Notes under the pieces: generated by a model
What the model was told of the DNA's origin: nothing
The model's input: only the letters and a program-made list of their open reading frames with translations
Database searches by the model: none
NCBI RefSeq assembly: GCF_026914265.1
Contig: NC_069135.1
Coordinates: 26,392,167-26,456,166 of the forward strand
Length of the DNA stretch: 64,000 nt
DNA from: Mya arenaria
Lineage: Eukaryota > Mollusca > Bivalvia > Myida > Myidae
Direction: 5' to 3'
Shown here: one piece after another, positions 33,760 through 46,888 of the stretch
Layout: each line of letters opens with the position of its first letter
Position numbering within the stretch: the first letter of the stretch is position 1
Made by a program: the position numbers and the translations under genes

Positions 33760-36700
33760 GTACACTTTGTAACTAAATAAATCACAGTCATTCAATAATA
33801 TTTTGTTTAGAATTATAGAACGTATCAGAAAATTGGTAGAAATGTATATACCTATTCCGCCACTAAATTCTGATTAAACAGAAGATAACACGAATGAGTA
33901 TGATTTTTTTTTCACGAAAAAATAATTGCATTGTGTGTCTAAGATTTCAAAACTAGTATTACTAATTGACCAATAATCTGAAACTAAGCATCTGCTTTAA
34001 TAATTCGCTTCAGTGTTTTTAAAAATAAATCTTCTAATTCTTGCGAGGCAGAGCTTTTTACCTTCTCTGCATCAGACCAATATCCGTGTATCTTTGAATA
34101 TTCTACAACATTCGACACTTAAACATCTGAATAACTTCCCCAAGAACACGGATATCTTCAAGGAGCCTGCCTTTGAGACAAAAAGACGTCTCATTCTAAC
34201 ATACTAGGAGACTACGACTACGTTAACCAAGTCATGTTAACAAAAACGTAAGCTACTAATCTGACAATACCTCTCTCGCGGGAGCAAATCGTCACCAAAA
34301 CTCTCTATGCGTGCGGTGTAATTCGCTACGTCATCTAATGACGTCACTTCTTGGTCCCCTAGTAAGCTTGAGGTTTAATTACTTCATGTTAGACATCTAC
34401 AAGTGATCGCTTACCAAACGCTATTCGCTTATCATGTATACGCCGTAGCCATCACTGCTTGCGTCTGATCATATTAAACTCAGTCGTTTAAACCACAGTA
34501 ACCTGGTATTTGGACAACATTTTTGGCCAGTCGAGCTACCTGATTTGAGCGATTGGGTCCCTAGGGTAATCTCTTGGACTGAGAATCGTAAAAAAAATAC
34601 GTTCTAGTACACTATGATACACATAAATAAATAAATAATCCACTTTTGGTCGTTTATTTTTGCATATTTTGTTTTATATTTCAAACAATCTTTATCATTC
34701 ACAAGTTATGAAGGTTAGCAGATTTCGGATTGAGACATTTTTTTTTGATAAAACAACTGTATACGTCAGGTGCATGTTCAGAAGGAAGTTTTCCCCAAGG
34801 TGCAAAAGCTGAACAAGAACAAACTAATTGCGTTTTCGCAATTTTCTTCGGTTACTCTGCCAAAAATACTGTTTATTTACCGACCGGGGATATGTTTACC
34901 TTGTGACTGGTACCCGTCTGTGCGTAAAGCCAAAAAGCCGTGCCAGGTTTGGCCCGTGTGCTTACTCAAAAGTACTGGCGAAGATCTGTGAGTCGGTATA
35001 TAAACAGTATAGTTTAAGCTTAATTAAATAAGAGTATTATGTATTTATGTGCGACTTATCCAGATACGGTTTCAAATTTTTTATGCATGTGGTCTGAAAT
35101 TTCGGTAACACATTCATAGCCACACTGCAATTGCCTGCGTGATTTATATAGACACAATTAACAAGCCATTGGGGAGAAATTTATATTTGGATATGATTGT
35201 TTTTAATGATATTTAATAGTCGTCATAGTGGTTCGTATCATTGTAATTTCTGAATACGTAAATATGAATGGATTAATTTACAATCAACCTCCAAGAGTCT
35301 TGACTTATGATGTCTGCGAGTTCCAGAAAGCTGTGTAGCACATATATAAGTTGGTAGTGACACATATCCCCATATATACCCGAGTTGAAACCTAGAATTT
35401 ACTTGGTGTGCTTTAAAAGCCTTTGTACTTTTGTTTAAAACATGCGGCATAGTTATCCGAAAAACAACAGTTTTCTTTTGTCTATTTATGTTTCGTGAGA
35501 ATATATCCCTCCGCAGTTTAGAGCAATATCGGTTCAGGTGAATACTGGCATAGTTTTCATATGCATGCTTATACCAATTTATACCGGCTCTTTCAAATGG
35601 ATCTGGTTGTCATGTAGGGCATTCCATAGCTCCTTATCCATAGATGGCCTCTGAAGCAAAGTGTTTAGATATAGCTTTTCAATGGCAAATCAAACCAAAA
35701 TACGTTCGCATAATTTTGTATGGAAAATGTAAATATATTTGTTTAAATCAATTATTGCGCAGTTCTCCAAGATGCGCAAAAATGATGGACTCCGTTGAAA
35801 ATGTAAATTTATGAACCATTTTCTTTTTGTGGTCTTTGAAATTCACCTTCTTTTTCATTTAACGCGATAACGGTGCATTTGTATTGGTTGTTCTCATATA
35901 GGTCAATGTTAAGATCATACGCCAATAATTATACGGATCTGAATTTCAAGTATTCTAAAAATGAGTAAAATTATGCTTTTCAACCTAGAGCTTGAAAGCA
36001 TTTGATTTTCTAAAATGCAGTAGACCTTCCAAAATATTAAACCTCTCTTAAATAATTTTCAAAAGAACATGCTTTATTTGTCCCTGGTAATTTCATCGCT
36101 TTACAAATGTCATCATTTGTAAATGTAGTGTTGGGCTCTTCTGTTGAAGTGTCACAATATGTGTATTTGATATTTGTCAGTCCCTTCATAATTTTGTTTT
36201 CACAAAACCATGGCCTTCTATACTCAAAAAGGAACTACTGTAGTATATTAATGTGTTCGCTTCCATCGTTCGTTGGTGACCGTCGAAACATTTTCCCAAC
36301 TTCCTTTACGTTTATCTTAATTATTATAGCACTCATTTTTGTGCTTGTGACGGATAATACTTTACCTGAAGTAATTCATTTCGACTTTCATTATATTTTG
36401 TTCAAAGTGTATATGTGTTAAAACTGGTTAAACATATTTCATGCATCACGACATTCTTGATTTAACCATGATATCATAGTGTTGTCGCTTAATATAAATG
36501 CATGTATTTCTATCATTTTAATGCGCATTTCAAAGAGCTTCTTTCCTTCAGAACGAGCTTAAAGAACGCACAAGTTTGAAACATGTCACCCGAATTACAA
36601 TAATTTCATTTCATTTTTATTATGTGTACAAAAATTGCATCTCAATATCTAGGCTTAAGTCTTATATATTCAGTCGTTAAAACTTTCAGATCAAAATAAC

Positions 36701-36989
36701 ATGGAACGTGAATAGAGAAAACATCGTGATATTAAAGTTGTTAATATATTCAAAATCCGAACCTTTAGTTAATAGATAATCTAACGAGTTTTCTCCGTTG
36801 TGCGTGCATTATATTGGCTTACCTTTGTCAGCGTAACTTCCAAGACATCCGGCGCAACCATGTAAGCCCTGAGCTTAGCAAGGCTTCACAAAAATGGTTT
36901 GACTTGGTTTGATTTATTTAAACACTTCCCCGGTGAAACATTATCAATATCTACTCCCAAGGTATGATTATTTGTCGCAACATCGGCAT
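33760..36989. other. Gene 3 intron 2, no exon recognised
   Basis: Open frames at 34.0-34.2, 34.8-35.0 and 36.1-36.4 kb lack family resemblance, codon regularity or credible splice context. Confidence 0.4.
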
Positions 36990-37300
36990 TTTACCAGATT
37001 TAAGAGTAGTCTGAATGTTGAACTGAATTTGGTCTTGAATGTACAACATTGCTCTTGTCAACTTTACAGTTTGAAGTGTACCAAGAATTTAGAGTTGTCA
37101 ACACCATTTGCAGATTTCGTTTATGTTCTGCTATAAGTACAATACCTTCATTGTCTACGCCAATACATGTTCCTACACTTAAACTTATTGCCAAGTTATT
37201 AATATTAGGACCAAATAATATTGTTGACAACGAACAGCCCTGTCGGATGCCAGTTGAACTATTCCGTGTAGTGACTATTAATACGAACACATGACGAAAT
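36990..37300 (-). pseudogene. LINE reverse transcriptase relic inside gene 3 intron
   Basis: Minus strand reads STGIRQGCSLSTILFGPNIN followed by NLAISL, then EGIVLIAEHKRNLQMVLTTLNSW, and KVDKSNVVHSR. This is the GIRQGCSLSP-ILF to YADDIVLIA to LN-W-VN-KSKV order of non-LTR reverse transcriptases; a deletion has removed the YADD catalytic box. A different LINE subfamily from the one at 7.2-8.2 kb. Confidence 0.75.
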
Positions 37301-37974
37301 ATCCTGACCACAAAAAATAACTGTTCATTTTTATTGCGAGTGTAACAATATGTGTATTTGATATTTGTCAGACTTGACAAGTGATATATTGTGCTACGTT
37401 TCCTCATTTTTCAGAGTACACAAAATTACAAAAGAATTCGATTTCCTCGATAGCCTGAAATCGACACAAATCAAAACAATCAGTCTTCTAAAAATCTAAT
37501 GAGACAAGGATGTTTATCAAACAAACAGTTCTGATTAATTCATTGGTTCTAATCAGCTCTTAAAAGCCAAGCGTACAATAAAACTGCTAAACTAGCCTAC
37601 GTATATGTTAGTACTTTTCGCAGCAAAATTTGTAAATTTCTATTTTGACATCGTTTACTTAAGACATTCAATAGTTAAAGCACTGCTTATAAGTTGAATG
37701 TTGAATGAACACTTTTTCAAAATTATAATTTATCGATAGACGTGTAAGTAATATTTATCACTTTTTCAAGTCATACTAAAATCAAAAGTAAATAATTAAA
37801 ATTTGTGTATTTAAAGGCAATTATCACCAAAATGTGAGACATTAAATCAAGTTATAATGGCATAATCTAGTAATAACAGTCAAAACCCCAAGAATACACT
37901 GAAAAAAGAGAGAAGAAATCCAAAATTATAAGAGAACGGTCTTTAAAAGTAATTTTATGCCATTTTATATTCAG

Positions 37975-38687
37975 GTTCGATTTCAAGCTGGGTGGATTGG
38001 ACATCTCGATATATACCGGTACAACTTTGTTCTCATTTTGCTTCAAGTCCTCCTTGGGAGCTAGCGGCTCTTTGTCGTCTTGCATGGTATCCATACAAAA
38101 ATGAAGATGGATACACAAAAGATGGCTATAAAGTTTGTAAAGCAAAGTTCAAAGTAAGTCTTGGTGAAGGATATCTACTCGCTTCAGGGCAATTCATCTC
38201 TCTTAAAGTAACAAGCTATGGTGGAAAAGAGTCTGCAATAGCAAACACAACTCTTGGTGTTTTAGAATATGACATAGGTCGTATCGACGGTGATAATATT
38301 ATCTGTGTTGAGTATAAATGCAGCGGAATGTACGATCCGGGTTTTCGAAATAACTTTGATAATACAGAGGTTAAAGTAATTCTTGAATATAACAATAGTG
38401 AAATTCGGTGCGTAGTTGCTGAGGAATCAAAAGATCTACTGAATTTGAATGGTATCACACAAGTAAACCGAAGCGATGGCATATACGAGTTCGTTGCACC
38501 AGACATATACGGCTCAAGCAATGGCTTGTACTCGGCAACATCTGGGTTAATCGGCGAGGTCAATAGCGTCGAAGAGCTTGACATCTTACATCAAGAGTCA
38601 AATCTGAGATGCCTGTCTTCAGAACAAACGACAGAGAATAACGATCCTGTTGATGGGGGATATGCCGCTCATTTTACCTGCTTCTGA
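37975..38687 (+). CDS. Gene 3 exon 3: cysteine-containing ectodomain, terminal exon
   Basis: Acceptor TTATATTCAG/GT in phase 1 and stop TGA at 38685-38687 give 237 codons; together with exons 1 and 2 the coding length is exactly 469 codons (468 residues plus stop). It starts GSISSWVDWTSRYIP, reminiscent of the W-x-x-W beginning of TSP1, but then leaves that family: LCRLAWYPYKNEDGY, a beta-rich middle, ICVEYKCSGMYDPGF and a C-terminal half ending HFTCF. Cysteines are about nine and no C-terminal anchor is seen, as expected for the outside end of a type II protein. I do not recognise the domain. An AATTAAA near 38748 may serve as polyadenylation signal. Confidence 0.75.
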
Positions 38688-38821
38688 TGTTGCTTGATTT
38701 ATTTTGACAACATTTATTTCTGCTATTCTTGCTGATGTTATATTTTGAATTAAAACACGAGTTCGTTAAACATGCTATTTACAATGAAGTACACATCTGT
38801 CAGTCTGCAACTACTCATCTG

Positions 38822-38970
38822 CGGTGAAGTGAGCCTGCAATACCTTACATAACTTTTGGGTGCTTTGAATACGACGTAAATCCAATGATAACATTCTCTG
38901 TGTTGAGTTCAAATGCAGCGGAGTGTATAATCCGGGCTTTGGACATAACTTTGACTCTAACTTGGCACAA
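38822..38970 (+). pseudogene. Partial duplicate of gene 3 exon 3
   Basis: CTGCAATA-C, ACTTTTGGGTGCTTTGAATACGAC, TGTGTTGAGTTCAAATGCAGCGGAGTGTA and AATCCGGGCTTTGGACATAACTTTGA follow 38233-38365 of the real exon, with a deletion and frame loss. It lies 135 bp beyond the stop codon, so an extra copy of this exon once stood in tandem. Confidence 0.75.
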
Positions 38971-41338
38971 GTATACTAAGAAGTCATTGGAAATTGTCAA
39001 GTTTTTAAGTGTTTTACAAATAGGAAAAACAAGACGTAGTCAGTTATCAGACAACTCAATATTTGCCCTCGTATGAACCTCTACCTGTCCAATCATAAAA
39101 AATGCCCCATTTGTCAAATTTGAGCTGTGGCTATTCAACAATTAATAAACAACTTCCAATATATACACATGACTTTGCTATCTAAAACATTTTTATTTCA
39201 GTACTTGTCAATAACTTGATGCCGGATAGTGTGAAATCATCAATGTTCGTTGGACATAAATGTTCGTGGTTTTCGTGGGTTGGGTGATCCACGAATTCAA
39301 GAACCAACGAAACACAGACCCTTTATTCACTTTTTCAATTACCATGTTATGTACATACTCTATTATATTCTATACAGAGGATGCAGTATACAGCGGTACA
39401 CGGTGTAAATACCGAACTTACTGTATATCTTACTATTATTGTTTTGTTAATATATTATATCAAATTAATATTAAACCAAATCAATCATTATGTTTTTTAT
39501 GAACCAACTGACAAAAACACGTGCTCAAACGTGTGCTGTTCATAAAAATCTCCAGGTTTACAAGATGTGCGTGTTGAGTGTCGGTACACGTTCTTTTCTT
39601 TAATGAAATATTTATACCCGGGTATGCGCAATACAAGGATATTCTCGGAGCCCGGGTCGCAGTTGGACCCGTTTTCAACCATGCCCGAAGTGCCATTGCG
39701 ATTTGAACGTAAGACTTTATTAAGGTTCTTAAAATGGTCACATTTAGTAAGTCTTTGCCATGTATACGGATATAGGGAAATTGACCCCGATTGATTAAGG
39801 TTAACCCGAAAAACTAATACCGACGCCAACAGTGGCTATGTGACAGCGCTCGATATCTGGCCCGATAACGGCATGGAGCATATTTTCCTAAACTGGGTTC
39901 GCGTTTGCCTCTCTTTACGATTTTCATTTTTAATCTGTTCAAGCAGATCATTTTATTTAGATTTTTTAAAATAATACATTATATACAGTCGCAAATTTCG
40001 AGCTTACGAACGTTCTTTGCGCCGCAAAATGATAAACAGATAATCGCCGAATCATGCAAAAACACTGCATAAATGTGTTACTAAAACTTACTATATATAG
40101 TAACATTTGTATTAACATTTAATATTGACTATATCCTCATGGTTTGTGCACGAATATTAAACTGAATTGTTCGAGACGCCCTTTTGAGCTGCACTTATTT
40201 ATTTCTGAACATATTAGTATATTACAAAATAGTTCACATTTTAGAATTAAAAACGATGCTGTTAACAAAGCTGTTAGCTTTCACAAAGTTCTGGACAATC
40301 GGCTTAGTGTTGGTTTATTAACAAGAGTTGTATAAAATTGATAAACTCTTATTGTCGAATGACTATGAGGGGCAATTTTTCTTTCTCTCTTATTGCATTC
40401 AGAACTAAATTGTTTGAAATAAAGTGACTACACACAAGATGGTCCAAAATCGGCAAATACAGTTTTTCCTCAAATCAAGCCTAGAATTGTCATTACGAAC
40501 TAGTATGAGGTCGATAATACAACACTTCACATTATTTAATGAATATTTCGTCGCTGTCTCAGCTGTGTTTACCCGTTTAAAAATAGCGCGTAATGGTTTT
40601 CGAGTTTATAGTGCGTAAGTAAGCATGTGAAAGTCACGGTCATAGGTCTGCTGGAGTTTTTTAAAAATTTCCAAATCGACCACGGTCATTGGTCTTCTCG
40701 TATGGAAATGTGTATGTTGGAAGAATAAATGAACATGATTTATACATAGCATACATGGGGTGTAATGTTTGTAACAAAGTAAATAAGCATTTTACTTTGT
40801 TTGAATTGATCATGAATAATTGGCTGTTTTGAAAATTGAATTAAAAATATTATCCTGTTTGGTGCTAGTATGACATAATTTATTATATTAAAATATGAAT
40901 GTTTTCATTTGCTGGACAAAATGTCCTTTATTAACTATTTACAATAATGAAACATTTTCAGTGCGCCTTGTTTGTTAATACTAAAACTATTTGGTTGAGA
41001 AAAAGGAACAAAATATTATAATCACTGAATATTTATTTTCTGAAAATGGTTGGTTGACTTAACCATACTGCATACAGATATACATATTTGCAAAATACAA
41101 AGTATGTAAAAATAATTCAATTTTAAGAGATCTAGACGGCCTATGAGATGTGCAGTGGCCCTGATGATTGGCGACGCAAAGAGCAATTATTGTGCTTCAG
41201 CGGCACATCCTGAATAGTGAAAAAAAGTAAAACCCGATTCGGAAATGTAGCGAAAATATAACTCATGGAAAAAAGCAAGTTATGTTATATCGTATTTTGG
41301 TATCGACGAATTATTAGTAGTGACTAAATTGTCAGGAC
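38971..41338. other. Intergenic, no gene seen
   Basis: AT-rich. A GC-richer patch at 39.6-39.7 kb (CCCGGGTATGCGCAATAC, GAGCCCGGGTCGCAG) may be an inserted repeat. Reading frames on both strands there lack support. Confidence 0.4.
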
Positions 41339-41350
41339 GTCGACGACGAC

Positions 41351-41404
<54 letters not shown>
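41339..41404. repeat. (GAC)n(GAT)n microsatellite
   Basis: Four GAC followed by about eighteen GAT triplets, ending at TGATCAATCA. Confidence 0.95.
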
Positions 41405-43182
41405 CAATCAATTAAATTATTCGTAACGTTTCATGCTCTGTCATATTTTTTTATTTTTTTATCAAAACCAATTTGTTATATTTCGACACTTATTTTATTT
41501 TTTTCTGAGCTCCCAATGCTACTTTTTGTCATAGGTACTCTGAATTTTCAGTTCAAAACGTATCTAGTGAGCAGTTTTGCTAGGTGTCCGATCCACACAC
41601 CGCTCATATAAAATGTTGCCTTAAAAAGTCAGTTGCAAAAAAGAGCAACAACTGATAAAGTATGTATCGAACGATTGTGGTATTTGAATGACTGGGAGTT
41701 TATTGAAGTTTTAGCAGAACAACACAGTCATTATACTCAGATAATAACACCCTATTTCTTTAGTTCTCCAACTATTGGTTAGTGTATAAATTACTTGACG
41801 AACACTAAACATGTTGAAGTTGTTCCCCAATATACCATTCAATACAACTGTATGTCTCCAAAATAATATCAAACATTTAAATGTCCTCTAACACTCAAAA
41901 TTTAAGTCTGCAATAGCATGCAGCGAGTATAATAGAGGGCAGTATGCAGACATACGTGGTTATTTCGGAGTCGAAAGGAACTTTTCCCCCGTTATTGTAT
42001 AATGAAAACATGTTTGTCTTGATTTTTGAAAAAAGGTTTATGAACATCTTTATCGTGAGACGTCCGAGGGACTTATATTGCTCGTAAGTTGTAACAATAT
42101 TTACGAGACATTCTAAAAGTAACGACAATTTCGAGAAACCGGGAAATGTGCCTTCTACCTTTTTACGAGAGTAGTTTATTTTGGTGTAGATTTGATTTGC
42201 TTTTAAAGAAATCAAAGCAGACATCTAGTTTTTATTAAAAAAAAATAGAAGAGCCGTATCCGCCGTCGGCCTAGGTTACTACACTTCTTGGCTTAACAGT
42301 TCCTTTTTACATGCATATTCTTGTATATATAAAATATATGAACTGTACTATTGCTATGTTCGTTAATAATTTACGTTACCCTTGATCTTTGAAACACCCG
42401 GAAGTGGAGAACGTTTATTATATAAACTCAAAATAAGCTTACTCATCTTAGATCCAGTGTTGCGAGTCGTGAACATACTTGGGTATGACTTGATTTATAT
42501 CAGCGCATATCGTTATTTAATATAGCATACGATTTGAAGATGTTACCAGAATAAATTCAAAATACCACTGATATGTTCAGAAAGTTGATTATTATTACTT
42601 ATAATTATAACAAATAAATTTATTCAACGCGACCAAATATTAATTCAATAATTTAATTTATCATAAGCCTATCAATTTTTCATATTCAACAGTGAACATA
42701 CAGCGCGCCGTATTCACGGTGAAGAACCCACGTGACTTATTGGTAAAATGCACGGCAAAAAATGTAAACAAAAGGTCTCGGTTCAGGTAGTTTATTATAT
42801 CTTTCTTAATACCAGGATAAAGACCATGACCCCATAATAAAGAACACTTTCCACTGTTATATAAAAAATTCTCTAAAATTCTATTTTTTTTCTGAAAATC
42901 ATGACCCACTGATTTCTCAGAGTTGTAAATGTTGGTATTGGTTTGAGCGATAATTGACAAGCCGCCAAACCAATTTTGCAACATATCGTGTTTATTTGGC
43001 GATTTTCAGTTGATTTATAATAATTAACAAAATAGAACTCTTGTTGTTCATCTATTTGTTTTACTTACAATTGTCGATGTGACAATTATGTTACTGTTAG
43101 CACCGGTGTTCTAAAATTTGAGGACGAACGTCCAGTTTCCTGCGGTGAATGTTCCGTACAGGCCGGAGTATATGAGTTATAC
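41405..43182. other. Intergenic, no gene seen
   Basis: Minus-strand open frames of about 105 codons at 41.9-42.2 and 42.7-43.0 kb show no recognisable motif and no splice context; treated as chance. Confidence 0.4.
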
Positions 43183-43255
43183 AGGTCAGTTAGCTCAATT
43201 GATAGAGCACGCAACTTGCAAGAACCAGTTAAATCTCAGGACTATTCACAATCTT
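43183..43255 (+). repeat. tRNA-like SINE head
   Basis: GGTCAGTTAGCTCAATTGATAGAGCACGCAACTTGCAAGAA followed by AGTTAAATCTCAGGAC resembles a tRNA A box (TAGCTCAATTGATAGAGCA) and a weak B box. The 3' acceptor half does not pair with the 5' half, so this is not a working tRNA; a tRNA-derived retroposon relic is the simplest reading. Confidence 0.45.
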
Positions 43256-45964
43256 TTTGGAATGTAGAGTGAAATTGATGAGGGGTGCAAAGCAGTTCGG
43301 TACATACCAGCTCCCCAATTTATTCAATCAGTGCTTATCTTCCTGCTATTGTGGTTTATGAGCCCTCCCCATTCCGCATCCAACCAACCGTTTAAAGCTT
43401 TCTAAAGCACATACCATGAAGCTAAGGTTATACATGGCAAAGCAAATTATTGCTACTAATCAGCTTTTGAAAAAATGAAATAACCATTAGTATTAAAACC
43501 ACGGATAGATGTATACAACAGTCCGTTTGAAGGTCTATATATTTACTTAAAAAAACTGCAAAATGCACATAACCTGAGCGTGATGTTTTGTTTTGATACG
43601 TCATAAAACAAAACAGTGTTGATAAAAATGGCAAGCACTATGGAAGAATATGTCCATTATGTGATTTAAACCAGTAATGTATAGTGTACGTCGTCTTTAT
43701 ATTATAATAAAAAGGGTCATTAGTACTGCGCTTTGATTTGTAATGTCCCATTCGACGCTCGTGGATTTCCTAAGGTTTTGATTTTAAAATCCGAGCCTGC
43801 AAGAATCCATTCGTGTCGAATACAACCCTCCGGATCAGAAGGAAGTACTAATAACCCTGCTATATATTTCTTTCAGAATAGAAAATGCAGAATGTATAGG
43901 TCAATGCTTGATTGGAATTTATTTTGAAAAGAAAGAGGAAATAAACTGCTAACAATGCTTATCTGTTATAACATTCTTGAATAGATATTTCTTGATTTCA
44001 GTGTTTTAATGTAGTAAATTTCATAACTGTCCTAGCCCAAACTATATTATCAAGAATGGTGAAGCCACGAGTGAAAATATATTTTTTTCTATGATCACGA
44101 ATAAAATAGAAATAAGGCGTATGAAAAACAAATAACCATTTTTCTAATAAACGGTGAGCTGTTTACTTCAATTAATATCTTTATTTAAAAGTAAGCAACC
44201 TATTTTTTTAATTAAATTATTATTTTCGGCAACATTTTCTGGTTAAAAGTGGTGTGTTTAGATTTGATCAAGGAGAAGTAACTACAATGAATGTAATTGT
44301 AGTTCTAAAAGTTGGTATTTTCGTCCCTTAATTTGCAATGAAAACTGATGATACGTCATTGATAAAACTCCATACTTCATTGAAAAGCATAAAAGAAACT
44401 CGAAATTCAAAATCAAGATATTTAACTTTCGTTAAGTCATTTAAGAGTATAATTATTTGATATTATCCATTCATGTATGAGCTCTTCGTAATAATTGGCC
44501 TAACATAGCAAACTCAACTATGCATCAAAACGTCCCTTTTTTATCGAATCCTTGTCATTAGGTAACATATTACCAGTATTACAATGTATATTTACATGTT
44601 TTAACATTGAAACGTAAATTTTAATAAGCGCGGGAAAATGAGGTTTGGCATTGCGTGTCTATCTTGGCATTTGATGCAACATATGTTGCCTATCATATAC
44701 GATTGTCCAAGTATGAATATGATAAACTATGTGTATATGTTTAAGACAAAAACAAATTGGCTCCTTATTCTGATTTTTTAAAAAAAAAAACACAAAAAAC
44801 ACGTCAACCGAAGTTATTATGTATTATTTGTAATTACAGTACAAGAGATGCAATATTTTCACTTTTGGAATTGTTTGTATGTTGACTTTGAGCAAAACAA
44901 TGTTACAGACTATTTGTACGGCAACCAAGTGGAATAAAAAATATTTGCATATTAAAGTGTCGAATCGTAAAAAAATATATATGAAAAACTACAGAACAAA
45001 TCCAATAGTCGGAAGTTTAAATATAAAAGCAACTTTATAAAAAAAATAAAAAATGAAAAGATGAAATGAAAACAGAAACGTCATACTTCCGAGTAATGGA
45101 ATTTTTTCGACGAGCCGGTTTTCATAGGAGGAGAAGCATTTGATATTTAATTTAGGCCTGAAATAGAAAAAAATGAAACAATTACCTAAACGACGTTCAA
45201 ATACAATAGTTATATAAAAAAAACTACAATAACATGCTGAGTAACTTTATATATTGGTCTAGAAATGACACCACCACCTTATTGTAAGCACGGAAAATGT
45301 TATGTGATATTAAAAGTTTCTTTCTTTCGATTGCGATGTCTTCGAGTACAAAAACATAATTATTATACGTTCCTATTTTAAAACTTGTTTTGGAAATGTG
45401 TGTGCGTCTTAAAGAAGTTCCTGTATAAACTCAACGCAAATACAGATTTGCACAATACCCCAACGTTTAACTAAGACAACAATTTGTTTATATATGTTGT
45501 CTTGTAGCGCTGTGTCACTTGTTTGGTGTTTGGTTGGCTTTAAAGCCTTAAGACAGGCCAGACCCTTTAGCCTTCCTTAAATGCTATTTATCTTATAATT
45601 AATATATGTTATATTATATGAAATGTTACATAGTTAATAGGTAAAATCCAAAATCTGCAGAATAAAGTAAATACGCGATACATTTCAAAACTAATATGGA
45701 AATTGCCAAGAAGTCACTTGTTTGATGTAACTGATGGATTTCGTATCCGAATGTATAATGTAAAACAGATGCCTATCTAATGTTAACTAGATATCAATCA
45801 CATGCAACTTGCTATCTAAAGAGGGATGATGTTATCGACGTACATTAATGATATACAAACATATACAATCAAATCTTCCTCTTTGCGCCATATATTTTAC
45901 GCTTTATTTCAATATTAAAACACCTGTTGCATGGATTCCCATCGATCAGTAGGACATTGAAACA
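43256..45964. other. Intergenic, no gene seen
   Basis: Very AT-rich sequence without supported features. Confidence 0.4.
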
Positions 45965-46335
45965 GATGCAGAAGCTGTAAACAGCTCTTTTCGCTCAATT
46001 TCTTCCAAAAGTTCATTTAGTGATTTGTCCGCCCATGGTGTTTTTCGTCAGTCCTCACCGGTTGTGCATGGTCGTACCAGGACGATTTAATCTGAATTAT
46101 ACAAAACGAGACAAAACGATGCCAATAAACAATTCGCAGAGGTCGACTTGAACTTGGCAACAGGTCTTCGGCGATCAATAAAATGGGGCTCTTCAAAAAA
46201 TCCATTTAAAGACATGAAGAACATGAATAAAAGAAAAAAACAAAAAGAAATGTGGCATAGTTGATGACCAACTTCAGCAAGAACGGACAATAAACAAAGC
46301 ACTCCAAGAAGAAATAACAAGACTGAAATGTGTAT
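45965..46335 (+). pseudogene. Possible coiled-coil gene relic
   Basis: An open stretch reading DAEAVNSSFRSISSKSSFSD is followed, after stops and frame changes, by DMKNMNKRKKQKEMWH and QLQQERTINKALQEEITRLK, a plausible coiled coil. Many disruptions over 370 bp argue for a dead fragment. It borders the duplicated intergenic segment that begins at 46331. Source gene unknown. Confidence 0.3.
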
Positions 46336-46420
46336 GTACATTTTATTTCTATTATAATATTAGGTGTATGGATTGTATGAATTTCATGAACATTTCAAGG
46401 TCGGTGTAGTCTGTCAATTA
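46331..46420. repeat. Left part of the duplicated gene 2/3 intergenic segment
   Basis: Counterpart of 29771-29858 (AATATTAGGTGTATGGATTG-ATGAATTTCATGAACATTTC). The match breaks near 46420 and resumes at 48931. Confidence 0.75.
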
Positions 46421-46888
46421 CCATATGCATTTCTAGTTAAACCGCTACCTAGAAGTAAATGATTGACTGCACCTCGCCGTTTTACGATAAACTCTCGGAT
46501 ATGTCCATAATGGTTTGAAGTCCGAATACGCCAATCCAGATTTGGGTTGACTATGAGTAAAAATATGGAAAAAACTTTTTTATTTTTATACTAGTTTTGG
46601 TTGCAATAGATAAATCTTTCACGTAAACATGTGTTTCAATCTAAAATGTCGTTGGCATGTAACGGATACGTTATTTTAGACGAAAAATATTTTTTGAGAT
46701 TTCTGGCGCTCGCCGACTCAATTTGGTAAACATGACATAAAACATCAACGTATTGAAATACATTATGTTGTTGTAATTGCTATTCAAAGCTAACTGCACT
46801 TTGCACAGAACTCTTAAGCTTATTTATCAAGCTCATTTTCATTTACTTTTATCGGCGTTGTCTTAATTACGTGTTTTTTACACTCGCC

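Noticed and set aside
36107..36421. 104-codon hydrophobic plus-strand frame
   Set aside because: AT-rich composition alone gives Phe/Ile/Leu-rich frames; no splice sites in family phase and no homology.
38216..38584. 122-codon minus-strand frame
   Set aside because: Antisense shadow of gene 3 exon 3, which has matching splice phase and exact total length.
41895..42984. Two minus-strand frames of 107-109 codons
   Set aside because: No motif, no paralogue, no splice context.
43183..43255. Functional tRNA gene
   Set aside because: A box-like sequence only; acceptor and T stems do not pair, so treated as a SINE head.
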